Below, one piece after another: positions 6,475 to 13,816 of a stretch of DNA of 15,445 nt. Both the position numbers and the translations under genes were made by a program. This DNA is from Nocardioidaceae bacterium (GTDB taxonomy: Bacteria > Actinomycetota > Actinomycetes > Propionibacteriales > Nocardioidaceae), in the NCBI GenBank assembly GCA_025965395.1, contig JAOPXA010000009.1:1-15445 (forward strand). Reading direction: 5' to 3'. Position 1 is the stretch's first letter. The number at the start of each line of letters is the position of its first letter. Below the pieces are notes generated by a model. The model saw only the letters and a program-made list of their open reading frames with translations, had not been told where the DNA came from and ran no database searches.

Positions 6475-7608
6475 CTACTTGATGCGGAAGCGCGACGAGG
6501 ACAGCTCATTGGTCTTTGGCCACGGATTGGCCTTGCACCCGTGGAGACCCTTCGACTGCTGCTGCATCACGGGCGCCAAAGCACCCCGCTTAGAGCAGTA
6601 CGCATGGCGGTGGCCGAGCCAGTGACCCGTCTCGTGGTTCACGACCATGTTGCGGTAGTCGCGCAACGAACGGTGGACCTTCTTCCACAGCGGCGTCGCA
6701 TGCAACCAGCGATCCTGGTTAATGACGACGTAGTTGCCGACCCGACAGCTGTAGTAGTTGCTGCACACCCCTGAGAAGCTCGAGACTTTGCTGCTTTGCG
6801 ACAACACCAACGTGAAGTTGCCCCCCTTCTTGACCTCACGGAACGCCACCCCCATGCCGCGCCAACCGCGTGGATCGTTCAGTGTCTGGTTGGCCAGTTT
6901 GCGGACTGTCTTGAGGCTCGTCCTGATCTTTCCGCGGGTGATCACGCGGTAGGTCACGGTCCTCTTGAGCTTGGCAAGGTGCTGGACCTTCTTGCGGGGA
7001 GTCGAGAAGGCGGCCGTCGTGGTGAAGTTGTCCTTGGCGACCGTGACACGCACGGAGATCTTCTCGCCCACGTCCTGCCAGTCCAGCTTGTAGGTCCGCT
7101 TGCTGGCACCCTTGATCTTCTCGCCTGCGCGGAACCAGCGGTATGTGTAGGTCAAGCCGCCGGTGGACCACGAGCCACGATCGGCCTTGACCGTCTTGCG
7201 GAACGTCATCGTGCCGACAACCTTGGGCGGCTTGGTGTTGGTGATGACCCCGGGCGTGATGGCGGCGGTCTCTGCGCTGACCACCGATGCTTGCTCGCCA
7301 TCCTTGATGGCCGTCTCGACGACAGAGATGCGGGTGCCGATATCCGCCGGCGTCAGCGCGTATGTCGAGGTCGTCGCACCAACAACTGCGACGCCGTTGC
7401 GTTGCCACTGCACCGACAGGGTCGCATCCGACGGCGTCCAGGTGCCCGCCACAGCAGTGAGGGTCGAGCCAAAGCTGGTCGACCCTGAAATCGTGGGCGC
7501 GATGTCGTCGATCGGCGCGTCAACGGCGACGGCCTGCGTCGCAAAGGCAACGTTGACGGTCACCAGCAAGGCGAGAAAAGCGCCTGTCAGACGGCGTGCA
7601 TGCTTCAT
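6475..7608 (-). CDS. Secreted protein: signal peptide, two Ig-like modules, DUF3152 zinc-metalloprotease-like domain
   Basis: A 377-residue exported protein. Residues 1-29 form a Sec signal peptide (MKHARR, hydrophobic core, ATQAVA cleavage region). Two Ig-like repeats follow at about 36-118 and 127-207, each with 'G..G-W' and 'Y.W.R.G..I.GA....Y' patterns common in actinobacterial surface proteins. The C-terminal half is a DUF3152 domain with H325-E326-x2-H329 and H333, plus 'APVMQQQSKG' (345-354), which resembles a Met-turn. Four cysteines (282, 288, 338, 358) could form two disulfides. The zinc-protease assignment is inferred from the motif. The start at 7608 is preferred because GGGAG lies 4 bases upstream; an in-frame ATG at 7632 stands 6 bases after a TAGTCT box and could be a leaderless start, giving an eight-residue longer n-region. 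It is divergent from the membrane-anchored gene. Confidence 0.85.
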   Translation of the reverse strand: MKHARRLTGAFLALLVTVNVAFATQAVAVDAPIDDIAPTISGSTSFGSTLTAVAGTWTPSDATLSVQWQRNGVAVVGATTSTYALTPADIGTRISVVETAIKDGEQASVVSAETAAITPGVITNTKPPKVVGTMTFRKTVKADRGSWSTGGLTYTYRWFRAGEKIKGASKRTYKLDWQDVGEKISVRVTVAKDNFTTTAAFSTPRKKVQHLAKLKRTVTYRVITRGKIRTSLKTVRKLANQTLNDPRGWRGMGVAFREVKKGGNFTLVLSQSSKVSSFSGVCSNYYSCRVGNYVVINQDRWLHATPLWKKVHRSLRDYRNMVVNHETGHWLGHRHAYCSKRGALAPVMQQQSKGLHGCKANPWPKTNELSSSRFRIK

Positions 7609-7638
7609 GGGTCTCCCGAGGTTACGAGCCATCTTGCC

Positions 7639-7648
7639 AGACTAGGAT
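7639..7648. promoter_or_regulatory. Putative bidirectional promoter with overlapping -10 boxes
   Basis: TAGGAT on the plus strand (7643-7648) and TAGTCT on the minus strand (7644 down to 7639) share the central TA. The plus box lies 7 bases before the GTG at 7656. The minus box lies 6 bases before the ATG at 7632. Both distances fit leaderless starts. A weak TTACGA at 7622-7627 is the only -35 candidate for the plus direction, with a short 15-base spacer. Inference from geometry only. Confidence 0.4.
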
Positions 7649-7655
7649 TGCCCGC

Positions 7656-8126
7656 GTGAGTAACGCGCGTGGTCAGAAGCCTGCAACCCTGAAGGCTTTC
7701 GCGATCTTCGCGGCGATCATCGTGATCGGTCTGGGTGGCTGGTTCGTGGTCAAATCTGCCACCGATGGTGACGATCCCGACCCCATCGACAGCACCGAGT
7801 TGGCAGCGTTCTGCAGCACCATGCAGGAGATCCAGACCCTCAGCGCGAGCACGCCGGATGCCCCGCCCACCGAAGGCAGCGCAGCCGATCCAGCCCAGCT
7901 CCTCGCTGACGCAAGGGCACACCTCAAACAGGTGACCAACGCCTACGCGCGCTTGCTCGCCCACGCACCCGCCGCGATCAAGGCAGATGCCCAGAAGCTG
8001 AACGACTTCGTGGCAAAGACGAACGCCTACTCGGCATCGAAGGGCACGGGCACAGCCCCGGATCCCGCCGACTACGCCAAGGCGGGCGACCGCGTCGCTG
8101 AGTTCACCGCCAAGAACTGCGAATAG
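7656..8126 (+). CDS. Membrane-anchored hypothetical protein, extracytoplasmic C-terminus
   Basis: A 156-residue protein of unknown function. A short basic N-terminus is followed by one transmembrane helix (about 13-32). An acidic linker rich in D/P/S/T leads to an alanine-rich helical domain (about 46-155) that begins with 'FCSTMQEIQ' and ends in 'EFTAKNCE'. Cys53 and Cys155 bracket the outer domain and may form a disulfide. The 'AHAPAAIKADAQKLNDFV' helix resembles a widespread but uncharacterised type of actinobacterial exported helical protein. The GTG at 7656 is chosen: AGGA lies 8 bases upstream, a -10-like TAGGAT is at leaderless distance, and the TM helix then sits at a normal depth. 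The ATG at 7596 would overlap the divergent gene. It lies 10 bases upstream of the S4-domain gene, so the two are probably one operon. Confidence 0.75.
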   Translation: MSNARGQKPATLKAFAIFAAIIVIGLGGWFVVKSATDGDDPDPIDSTELAAFCSTMQEIQTLSASTPDAPPTEGSAADPAQLLADARAHLKQVTNAYARLLAHAPAAIKADAQKLNDFVAKTNAYSASKGTGTAPDPADYAKAGDRVAEFTAKNCE

Positions 8127-8136
8127 CGTCACCTCC

Positions 8137-8499
8137 ATGGAGACAACGCGGGCGGATGTGTGGACCTCATCGGTACGGCTCTACAAGAACCGCTCGCTGG
8201 CGTCGAAGGAATGCCGCGCCGGACACATTCGCATCAACGGCGCCAAAGCCAAGCCCGCCCAACCGGTCAAGGTGGGCGACCGGGTCGAGGCTCTGACCGA
8301 GGGCGGCCTGCGCACCGTGATCGTGACACGCATCATCGTCAAACGCGTGGGCGCCGCGGTCGCGGTCGAGTGCTATGACGACCGCACTCCCCCACCACCC
8401 CCTAAGGAAGAGATCGCCATCATGCCGCGCCGAGATCGAGGTGCGGGCAGGCCCACCAAGCGCGATCGCCGCGCGTTCGACAAGCTGCGCAACTGGTAG
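8137..8499 (+). CDS. Hsp15-like S4-domain RNA-binding protein
   Basis: A 120-residue basic protein with an N-terminal S4 RNA-binding fold: 'VRLYKNRSLASKECRAGHIRINGAKAKPAQPVKVGDRV' (from about residue 14), then 'VIVKRVGAAVAVECYDD'. This is the Hsp15 (HslR/YrfH) family pattern. Hsp15 binds stalled 50S subunits that still carry peptidyl-tRNA and helps recycle them after heat stress. Most relatives read 'D-x-W-L-W-A-V-R' at the start; here it is 'DVWTSSVR', a modest deviation in the hydrophobic helix. A five-proline run near residue 86 precedes a basic tail (RRDRGAGRPTKRDRR) likely to add RNA affinity. The ATG at 8137 has no clear ribosome binding site, which fits coupling to the gene ending 10 bases upstream. 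It converges with the GGDEF-EAL gene 7 bases away. Confidence 0.85.
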   Translation: METTRADVWTSSVRLYKNRSLASKECRAGHIRINGAKAKPAQPVKVGDRVEALTEGGLRTVIVTRIIVKRVGAAVAVECYDDRTPPPPPKEEIAIMPRRDRGAGRPTKRDRRAFDKLRNW

Positions 8500-8506
8500 C
8501 TGCTGC

Positions 8507-10651
8507 TCAGCCGAGGCGGGCAGGCAAACCGTACGGAGAAGTGGCGAACCACGTCGTGAGGTCAGGTCCGGTTGCTGCCTTGCTGAAGTAGAAGCCTTGC
8601 GCGTAGTCGCAGCCGTACTCGATCAACATGTTCATGGTTGCTTCGTCCTCGACGCCTTCGGCCACCACGGAAGCGCTCAGGTTGTGGGCCAGGTCGATGG
8701 TGGATCGGACGATGACCGCGTCGTCGGAAACGGTCGCCATCGAGGAGACAAAGGAACGATCCGCTTTGATCTCCACGACGGGCAGCCGCTGAAGATAGAC
8801 GAGGGACGAGTAGCCGGTGCCGAAGTCGTCAATCGACAAGCGCTCGCCCATATTTTCCAAGTGATCAAGCAGCCCCGGCACCGTGGTGTCGATCAGCGCG
8901 ATCTCGGTCAGCTCGAAGGTCAGCTTGTTGGCCGGTACGCCCCAGGCGGTCGTCATCTGGTCGACCGCCTCGAAGAGTCCTGAGCCATTGGCCAAGCAGC
9001 GTGCCCCGATGTTGACCGCCATCGTCAGGTCATACCCGAGGTCGCGCCACACCTTCAGCTGGCCAAGGGCCTCGTTGATGACCCACTCGGTGATCGGCAC
9101 CATCAGATCACTGTTCTCAACCTCTGGCATGAACTCAGAAGGGCCGAGCAACTGACCCGAGGGATGGTTCCAACGGATCAACGCCTCGACCCCCACCGTC
9201 TCTCTCGTCGCGAGGTCGACCTTGGGCTGATAGTGCAGGACGAGTTGGCCGCGCGCGACACATTGGCGGAGCTCGTTGAGCAAGGTCAGCCTCCGTGCGG
9301 GTGCATCCTCGAGCTCGGCCGCAAACAGCGCGTAGCCTCCACCTGCCCGCTTGGCCTCATACATAGCCAGGTCAGAGCGACGTAGGAGGTCACTCACTGT
9401 AGCGCCGTGATCCGGTATGAGGGTGATGCCGATGCTGGCATGGATGTCGACGACGTGCCCATCGACGGTAAACTTCGACCGCAGTGCGGCGAGGATCTTG
9501 CCGGCCACCGCCGTCGCCCCTGCTACCGTCGTTGCGCCGAGGGGAAGAATGCCGAACTCGTCGCCTCCGAGGCGGGCAACCGTGTCGCCCTGTCGCAGGC
9601 ACGCCACGACCCTCTGAGCAACCTGCACCAGAAGCCGGTCGCCCACCAAGTGTCCGAGGGTGTCGTTGATGTGCTTGAAGCAATCGAGGTCCATGACCAG
9701 CAGCGCGAGAGGCTCATCCAACGGCATCGCTGATCGGATGGCATGTTCGACTCGATCAGTGAAGAGCACGCGGTTCGGCAGATCAGTGAGGTGGTCGTGC
9801 AACGCCTGGTAGTGCAGGCTCTCGGTGTACTGCTGGCGCTCAGAGTTGTCACGCACGCACCCAATCAAGACCGTACGATCCTCAAGACGGACCTCGCTGA
9901 GGGCTAGCTCCATGGGGAAGGTCGAGTCGTCCTTGCGGCGACCTGTCGACTCCGATGGGCGACTCGAGCGGTCTTGCGCCATCAAAGCCTCGAAGGTCCC
10001 TGGCACCGTCGTCGGGTCCTCGGCAATGAGATCGGACAAGAACAGGCCCGAGGCCTCTGACTCCTCGTATCCGAAGAGCTCGGATGCGGCCCGGTTGAAC
10101 GACTCGATCACGCCGGAGTCGTTGATGGTGATGATACCGTCGGCCACGTGGTCGAGCACCGATCGGGTGCGGGCCTCGCTGTCACGAAAGCGCTCGCTGA
10201 GCATCGTGACCTCAGAGAGCGACTCCTCCAGCTCGAGCGACTTGAGATGCAGCTCCGCAAAGATCGAGACTTTCGCGCGTAGGGTCTCCGCCACGATCTT
10301 GCCCACGATGAAGTCGACAGCTCCACTCGCATACGCGATGGGCATCTGTGCCTCGTCATCGATGCTTGCGGTGATGAAGATGATTGGTGTGTGCTCGGAC
10401 TGCACGCGCATACGAATGAGGTTGGCCGTCTCGTAGCCATTCATGATGGGCATGTGGACGTCCATCAAGATGACGGCAAAGTTCTGCGTCATCACCGCGT
10501 GCAGCGCCTGCTCTCCTGAGGCGACCTCGACGATGGTGTGGCCCAATGGTCCGAGCACCGAGGCAATCGACAACCGCTTGCTGGCATTGTCATCGACGAT
10601 CAGCACGGTTGCGGTCGACGCCCGATTCACGTCCGGGTCTGCGAACTTCAC
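8507..10651 (-). CDS. Response regulator with PAS, GGDEF and EAL output (c-di-GMP metabolism)
   Basis: A 714-residue cytoplasmic protein. Residues about 14-130 are a receiver domain with acidic pair D20/D21, phospho-acceptor D64, T94 and K118 (followed by Ile instead of the usual Pro). A helical linker leads to a PAS domain (about 165-280), then a GGDEF domain with 'LTDLPNR' and an intact GGDEF preceded by RQGD exactly five residues earlier, the c-di-GMP inhibitory I-site. The EAL domain has 'VEALIRW', 'DDFGTGYSSL', 'KADRSF' and 'EGVE'. Both diguanylate cyclase and phosphodiesterase motifs look intact, so net activity cannot be predicted. The start is the GTG at 10651, overlapping the stop of the kinase gene (GTGA). 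No Shine-Dalgarno is visible, so translation probably depends on coupling. It is the likely output of the upstream kinase. Confidence 0.93.
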   Translation of the reverse strand: MKFADPDVNRASTATVLIVDDNASKRLSIASVLGPLGHTIVEVASGEQALHAVMTQNFAVILMDVHMPIMNGYETANLIRMRVQSEHTPIIFITASIDDEAQMPIAYASGAVDFIVGKIVAETLRAKVSIFAELHLKSLELEESLSEVTMLSERFRDSEARTRSVLDHVADGIITINDSGVIESFNRAASELFGYEESEASGLFLSDLIAEDPTTVPGTFEALMAQDRSSRPSESTGRRKDDSTFPMELALSEVRLEDRTVLIGCVRDNSERQQYTESLHYQALHDHLTDLPNRVLFTDRVEHAIRSAMPLDEPLALLVMDLDCFKHINDTLGHLVGDRLLVQVAQRVVACLRQGDTVARLGGDEFGILPLGATTVAGATAVAGKILAALRSKFTVDGHVVDIHASIGITLIPDHGATVSDLLRRSDLAMYEAKRAGGGYALFAAELEDAPARRLTLLNELRQCVARGQLVLHYQPKVDLATRETVGVEALIRWNHPSGQLLGPSEFMPEVENSDLMVPITEWVINEALGQLKVWRDLGYDLTMAVNIGARCLANGSGLFEAVDQMTTAWGVPANKLTFELTEIALIDTTVPGLLDHLENMGERLSIDDFGTGYSSLVYLQRLPVVEIKADRSFVSSMATVSDDAVIVRSTIDLAHNLSASVVAEGVEDEATMNMLIEYGCDYAQGFYFSKAATGPDLTTWFATSPYGLPARLG

Positions 10652-13605
10652 GCGTGATCTACGATCGTGGTCACGTATGGCGGCACTGTCGTCACCCATT
10701 TGCCCAAGGCACTGAGCAAGTTGGCCGTGTTGATGGGCTTGGGGATGTAGTCGGAAGCGCCCGCCGCGATGCACCTTTCGCGCTCGCCCCCAATGACTTT
10801 CGCTGTCACGGCAATGATGGGAAGGTCAGCGTATTGCGGGCGTTCTCGGATCGCGGTCATGGTCTCGTATCCGTTCATCACCGGCATCATGATGTCCATC
10901 AGCACGATGTCGATGTCGGACCGCGAGTCCAGCAAGTTGAGTGCGGCGACGCCACTCTCGGCGGACAGCACCCGTGCGCGACCACGCTCCAAAAGTGCAG
11001 TCAACGCGAAGATGTTCCGGAAGTCGTCGTCGACGACGAGGACGGTCGCACCGGTGGCGAAACTGGGGAAGGGCGTGGTCGTAGAACGGAAGGACGCGGC
11101 TGGCGCAGCCGTCACGGCATGCTCGAGGGGAAGCGGAACAGGCACGTCTTCTGAAGCAGCCGCCCTCAGCGGTAGGTAGACGGTGAAGCGGCTTCCCCTG
11201 TCCACTTCACTCACCAGCGTGATCTCGCCACCGAGGAGACCCACCAGGTTGCGGCTGATCGACAGACCGAGTCCGGTGCCGCCATAGCTGCGTGCCGTGG
11301 CTCCGTCGGCCTGCGCGAACGCTTCGAACATCTCGCTCTGCAGCTCCGCGGGTATACCGATTCCTGTGTCGCGCACGCTGATCGCGAGGACCGAAGCCGC
11401 CGTGGTAAGCTTAGCGATTTCCATGTCCCACCCGTCCGTGCTGAGAGACGCACGGACGGCGACCTCGCCACGAGCAGTGAACTTGAAGGCGTTGGACAAC
11501 AGGTTCTTAAGAATCTGCCGCAATCGGTGAGGGTCTGAGACCATCGTCGCGGGGACGCCATCCTCGATCTCGAATGAGAAGCGCAGTGCCTGGCTATCGG
11601 CAATGGGTGAGTATGTCTGAATCATGGCTTCGCGCATCTCGGCCAAGGACACGGTGGTCATCTCCACCTTGACAGTGTTTGACTCCAGCTTCGCCAGGTC
11701 GAGGATGTCGTTGAGAAGCTTGAGCAGGTCTCCACCAGAAGAACGGATGACGTGGGCGTACTGCACTTCGCGCTCGGAGAGGTTGCCGTCGGGATTGTCT
11801 TCGAGTTGCTCGGCGAGCACCAGGAGGCTGTTGAGCGGAGTTCTCAGCTCGTGAGACATGTTGGCGATGAACTCGGACTTGTACTTCGAGGACACCGACA
11901 GCTCGACGGCCTTTTCCTCGATCAGACGCTTCGCTTCCTCGACCTCTTGGTACTTGCCCTCGACCTCGATGTTCTTCTCGGCGAGCAGAGCCGCCTGCTC
12001 GGCCAGCCCTTCGTTGGAGTCGCGTAACTGATCCTGTCGTGATTGGAGCTCCCAGGCCTGAGAGACGGCCTGGGCAAGTAGTTGCTCGGTCACCGACGTG
12101 GCTTCCACCGTGTTGACGACCAGACCGATGTTCTTGGTGAGCTGATCGAGGAGCGCGAGATGCACGGGGCTGAACTCAGAGAACGACGCCAGCTCGATGA
12201 CGGCGCGCACGGAGCCCTCATACAGCGCGGGGAGCACCACGATGTTGAGCGGAGCGGCTTGCCCGAGACCGGAGCTGATGTCGATGTATCCGTCGGGAAC
12301 GTCGGTGATGAGGATGCGTTCCTTTTCGAGCGCGCACTGGCCCACCAGGCCTTCGCCGAGCTGAAACGACGTGTCCTGACGATCCTTGGAGCCATAACCG
12401 GCTTGGAACTGAAGCACGGGCGGAGTGCCGTCGCCCGCGTCCTTCAACAGATAGAAGACGCCATGTTGGGCACGCACGAGGGGCGCCAGCTCGGACAAGA
12501 TCATGTCGGTGACGCTCGCGAGGTCGCTATGACCTTGCAGCATGCGGGTGAAGCGCTCGAGGTGGGTCTTGAGCCAGTCCTGCTCGGTGTTCTGCCGCAT
12601 GGTCTCGCTCAGGTTGCGGATCATCTCGTTGAGCTTGTCCTTCAGGACCGCGACTTCGCCGCTCGCGCTCACGTTGACCTGGCGAGTCAGGTCGCCATCG
12701 GTCACGGCCGTCGCGACCTCTGCGATGGCGCGCACCTGGTTGGTCAGGTTGGCCGCGAGCTGGTTGACATTGTCGGTGAGGTCCTTCCAGACACCCTCGA
12801 TCTCGGCCGATTGGGCCTGGCCGCCGAGCTTGCCTTCCACGCCCACCTCACGCGCGACGCGGGTGACCTCGCCAGAGAAGCGGTTGAGCTGATCGACCAT
12901 GGCGTTGACGGTGTTCTTCAGCTCGAGGAACTCGCCACGGACATCGGCGGTGATCTTCTTGCTGAGGTCACCGTTGGCGACGGCGGTGGTCACCTCGGCG
13001 ATGTCGCGGATCTGGCCGGTCAGGTTGCTGGCCATCAGGTTCATGTTGTCGGTGAGCTCTTTCCAGACTCCGCCGACCTCGAGCGTGTAGGCGGCGGCCT
13101 GACCTAGCTTGCCTTCGGTGCCGACCTCGCGGGCGACACGCGTGACCTCGGAGATGAACCCGTTCAGCTGGTCGACCATGGCGTTGATCGTGTTCTTCAG
13201 CTCCAGCATCTCGCCTTGGACTTCTACAGTGACCTTCTTGCTCAGGTCGCCGTCGGCCACGGCACCGATCACTCGTTGCATCTCGTTGCTGGGTCGGACC
13301 AGGTCTTCGATCAGGCTGTTGACCGCCTCGATGCAGTCGCCCCATACCTCTCCGGTGCCGCGAAACGAGATGCGCTGAGACAGCCGGCCTTGCTTGCCCA
13401 CCACGCGACTGACGCGCTGGATCTCGACCTCGAAGGCTTGGTTGGTGCTGATGATCTCGTTGAGCCGATCGGCGATCTTGCCGGGCATGCCCGTCCAGCT
13501 GGCGGGCATCCGTGCAGCGAAGTCGCCCGCGTTGACCTCGTTGAGGACACCCAGAAGGATCTCGAGCTCGGTATCACCGAAGTTGGTCGTTCCCTGGACG
13601 GACAT
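10648..13605 (-). CDS. Soluble hybrid histidine kinase: poly-HAMP, GAF, HisKA, HATPase, receiver
   Basis: A 985-residue protein with no transmembrane segment. Residues about 20-335 form a HAMP array with 'DGDLSKK', 'NGDLSKK' and 'DGDLTRQ' at 118-124, 211-217 and 303-309, plus a GDF at 27-29. A GAF domain (about 355-500) and a coiled coil (about 505-575) follow. The kinase core has H585 in SHELRTP, N705, the DTGIGI G1 box (746-751) and the GGTGLG box (775-780). A C-terminal receiver (about 853-970) has D859-D861, D904, T934 and K956-P957. The poly-HAMP layout recalls group III (Nik1-type) kinases, which sense osmotic stress in fungi; the signal here is unknown. The ATG at 13605 has GAGGA 4 bases upstream. 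The stop overlaps the GTG of the GGDEF-EAL gene, making a coupled signalling pair. Confidence 0.94.
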   Translation of the reverse strand: MSVQGTTNFGDTELEILLGVLNEVNAGDFAARMPASWTGMPGKIADRLNEIISTNQAFEVEIQRVSRVVGKQGRLSQRISFRGTGEVWGDCIEAVNSLIEDLVRPSNEMQRVIGAVADGDLSKKVTVEVQGEMLELKNTINAMVDQLNGFISEVTRVAREVGTEGKLGQAAAYTLEVGGVWKELTDNMNLMASNLTGQIRDIAEVTTAVANGDLSKKITADVRGEFLELKNTVNAMVDQLNRFSGEVTRVAREVGVEGKLGGQAQSAEIEGVWKDLTDNVNQLAANLTNQVRAIAEVATAVTDGDLTRQVNVSASGEVAVLKDKLNEMIRNLSETMRQNTEQDWLKTHLERFTRMLQGHSDLASVTDMILSELAPLVRAQHGVFYLLKDAGDGTPPVLQFQAGYGSKDRQDTSFQLGEGLVGQCALEKERILITDVPDGYIDISSGLGQAAPLNIVVLPALYEGSVRAVIELASFSEFSPVHLALLDQLTKNIGLVVNTVEATSVTEQLLAQAVSQAWELQSRQDQLRDSNEGLAEQAALLAEKNIEVEGKYQEVEEAKRLIEEKAVELSVSSKYKSEFIANMSHELRTPLNSLLVLAEQLEDNPDGNLSEREVQYAHVIRSSGGDLLKLLNDILDLAKLESNTVKVEMTTVSLAEMREAMIQTYSPIADSQALRFSFEIEDGVPATMVSDPHRLRQILKNLLSNAFKFTARGEVAVRASLSTDGWDMEIAKLTTAASVLAISVRDTGIGIPAELQSEMFEAFAQADGATARSYGGTGLGLSISRNLVGLLGGEITLVSEVDRGSRFTVYLPLRAAASEDVPVPLPLEHAVTAAPAASFRSTTTPFPSFATGATVLVVDDDFRNIFALTALLERGRARVLSAESGVAALNLLDSRSDIDIVLMDIMMPVMNGYETMTAIRERPQYADLPIIAVTAKVIGGERERCIAAGASDYIPKPINTANLLSALGKWVTTVPPYVTTIVDHA
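12604..13263 (-). repeat. Tandem HAMP-coding repeat units within the hybrid kinase gene
   Basis: Two complete units of about 93 and 92 codons lie at 13263-12985 and 12984-12709, and a third, partial unit of 35 codons at 12708-12604. Units 1 and 2 share 'GDLSKK', '[14 protein letters not shown]', '[15 protein letters not shown]' and 'VWK.LTDN.N', and are similar at DNA level too (for instance the stretch encoding NAMVDQLN near 12890 and 13170). The third keeps only the GDL core and has diverged. The pattern points to internal duplication of a HAMP plus linker module. Confidence 0.85.
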
Positions 13606-13816
13606 GGTGTCCTCGTTTACTTCATGCTGCATGGAACGCGATCGCAGAAGGGCGACGCGTAGGTGCGAAAGAGGTATGAAGAAACGACTGTCAGGCCTGG
13701 CCGACAGCCTAGCCGCTATCGACACCATCGGTGCATGTTTCGACATCGATGCGTCAATCAACTATTTTCATGACGTCGCACCGTACAGTCAGACCGCGAC
13801 GACTCAGGAGCGGTTC
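13606..13816. promoter_or_regulatory. Divergent intergenic region between kinase operon and MFS exporter
   Basis: A 211-base non-coding gap. It holds a short inverted repeat, CGTCA at 13752-13756 and TGACG at 13771-13775 (centres about two helical turns apart), in an A/T-richer patch. A possible plus-strand -10, TACAGT, lies at 13784-13789, and the exporter's AGGAG at 13806-13810, 6 bases before its ATG. A TAGGCT box on the minus strand at about 13709-13714 could serve the kinase. No convincing -35 was found for either, so these are weak candidates. Confidence 0.35.
13610..13614 (-). promoter_or_regulatory. Ribosome binding site deciding the hybrid kinase start
   Basis: GAGGA on the minus strand ends 4 bases before the ATG at 13605. 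The earlier in-frame ATGs at 13632 and 13761 have no such site, so the shorter start is preferred. Confidence 0.7.

Noticed and set aside
8386..8405. Run of C residues encoding five prolines in the S4 protein, considered as a slippage site or regulatory repeat
   Set aside because: Proline runs are common at this place in Hsp15-like proteins and the run is interrupted by A.
12082..13107. Long plus-strand open frame of 341 codons opposite the kinase gene
   Set aside because: It is antisense to well-conserved HAMP and GAF coding sequence. Its D/L/V/G/H-rich composition mirrors the opposite strand and it has no recognisable domain or ribosome binding site.
13394..13816. N-terminal extension of the MFS exporter
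   Set aside because: It runs through the kinase coding region on the other strand; the ATG at 13817 has a strong AGGAG at ideal spacing.
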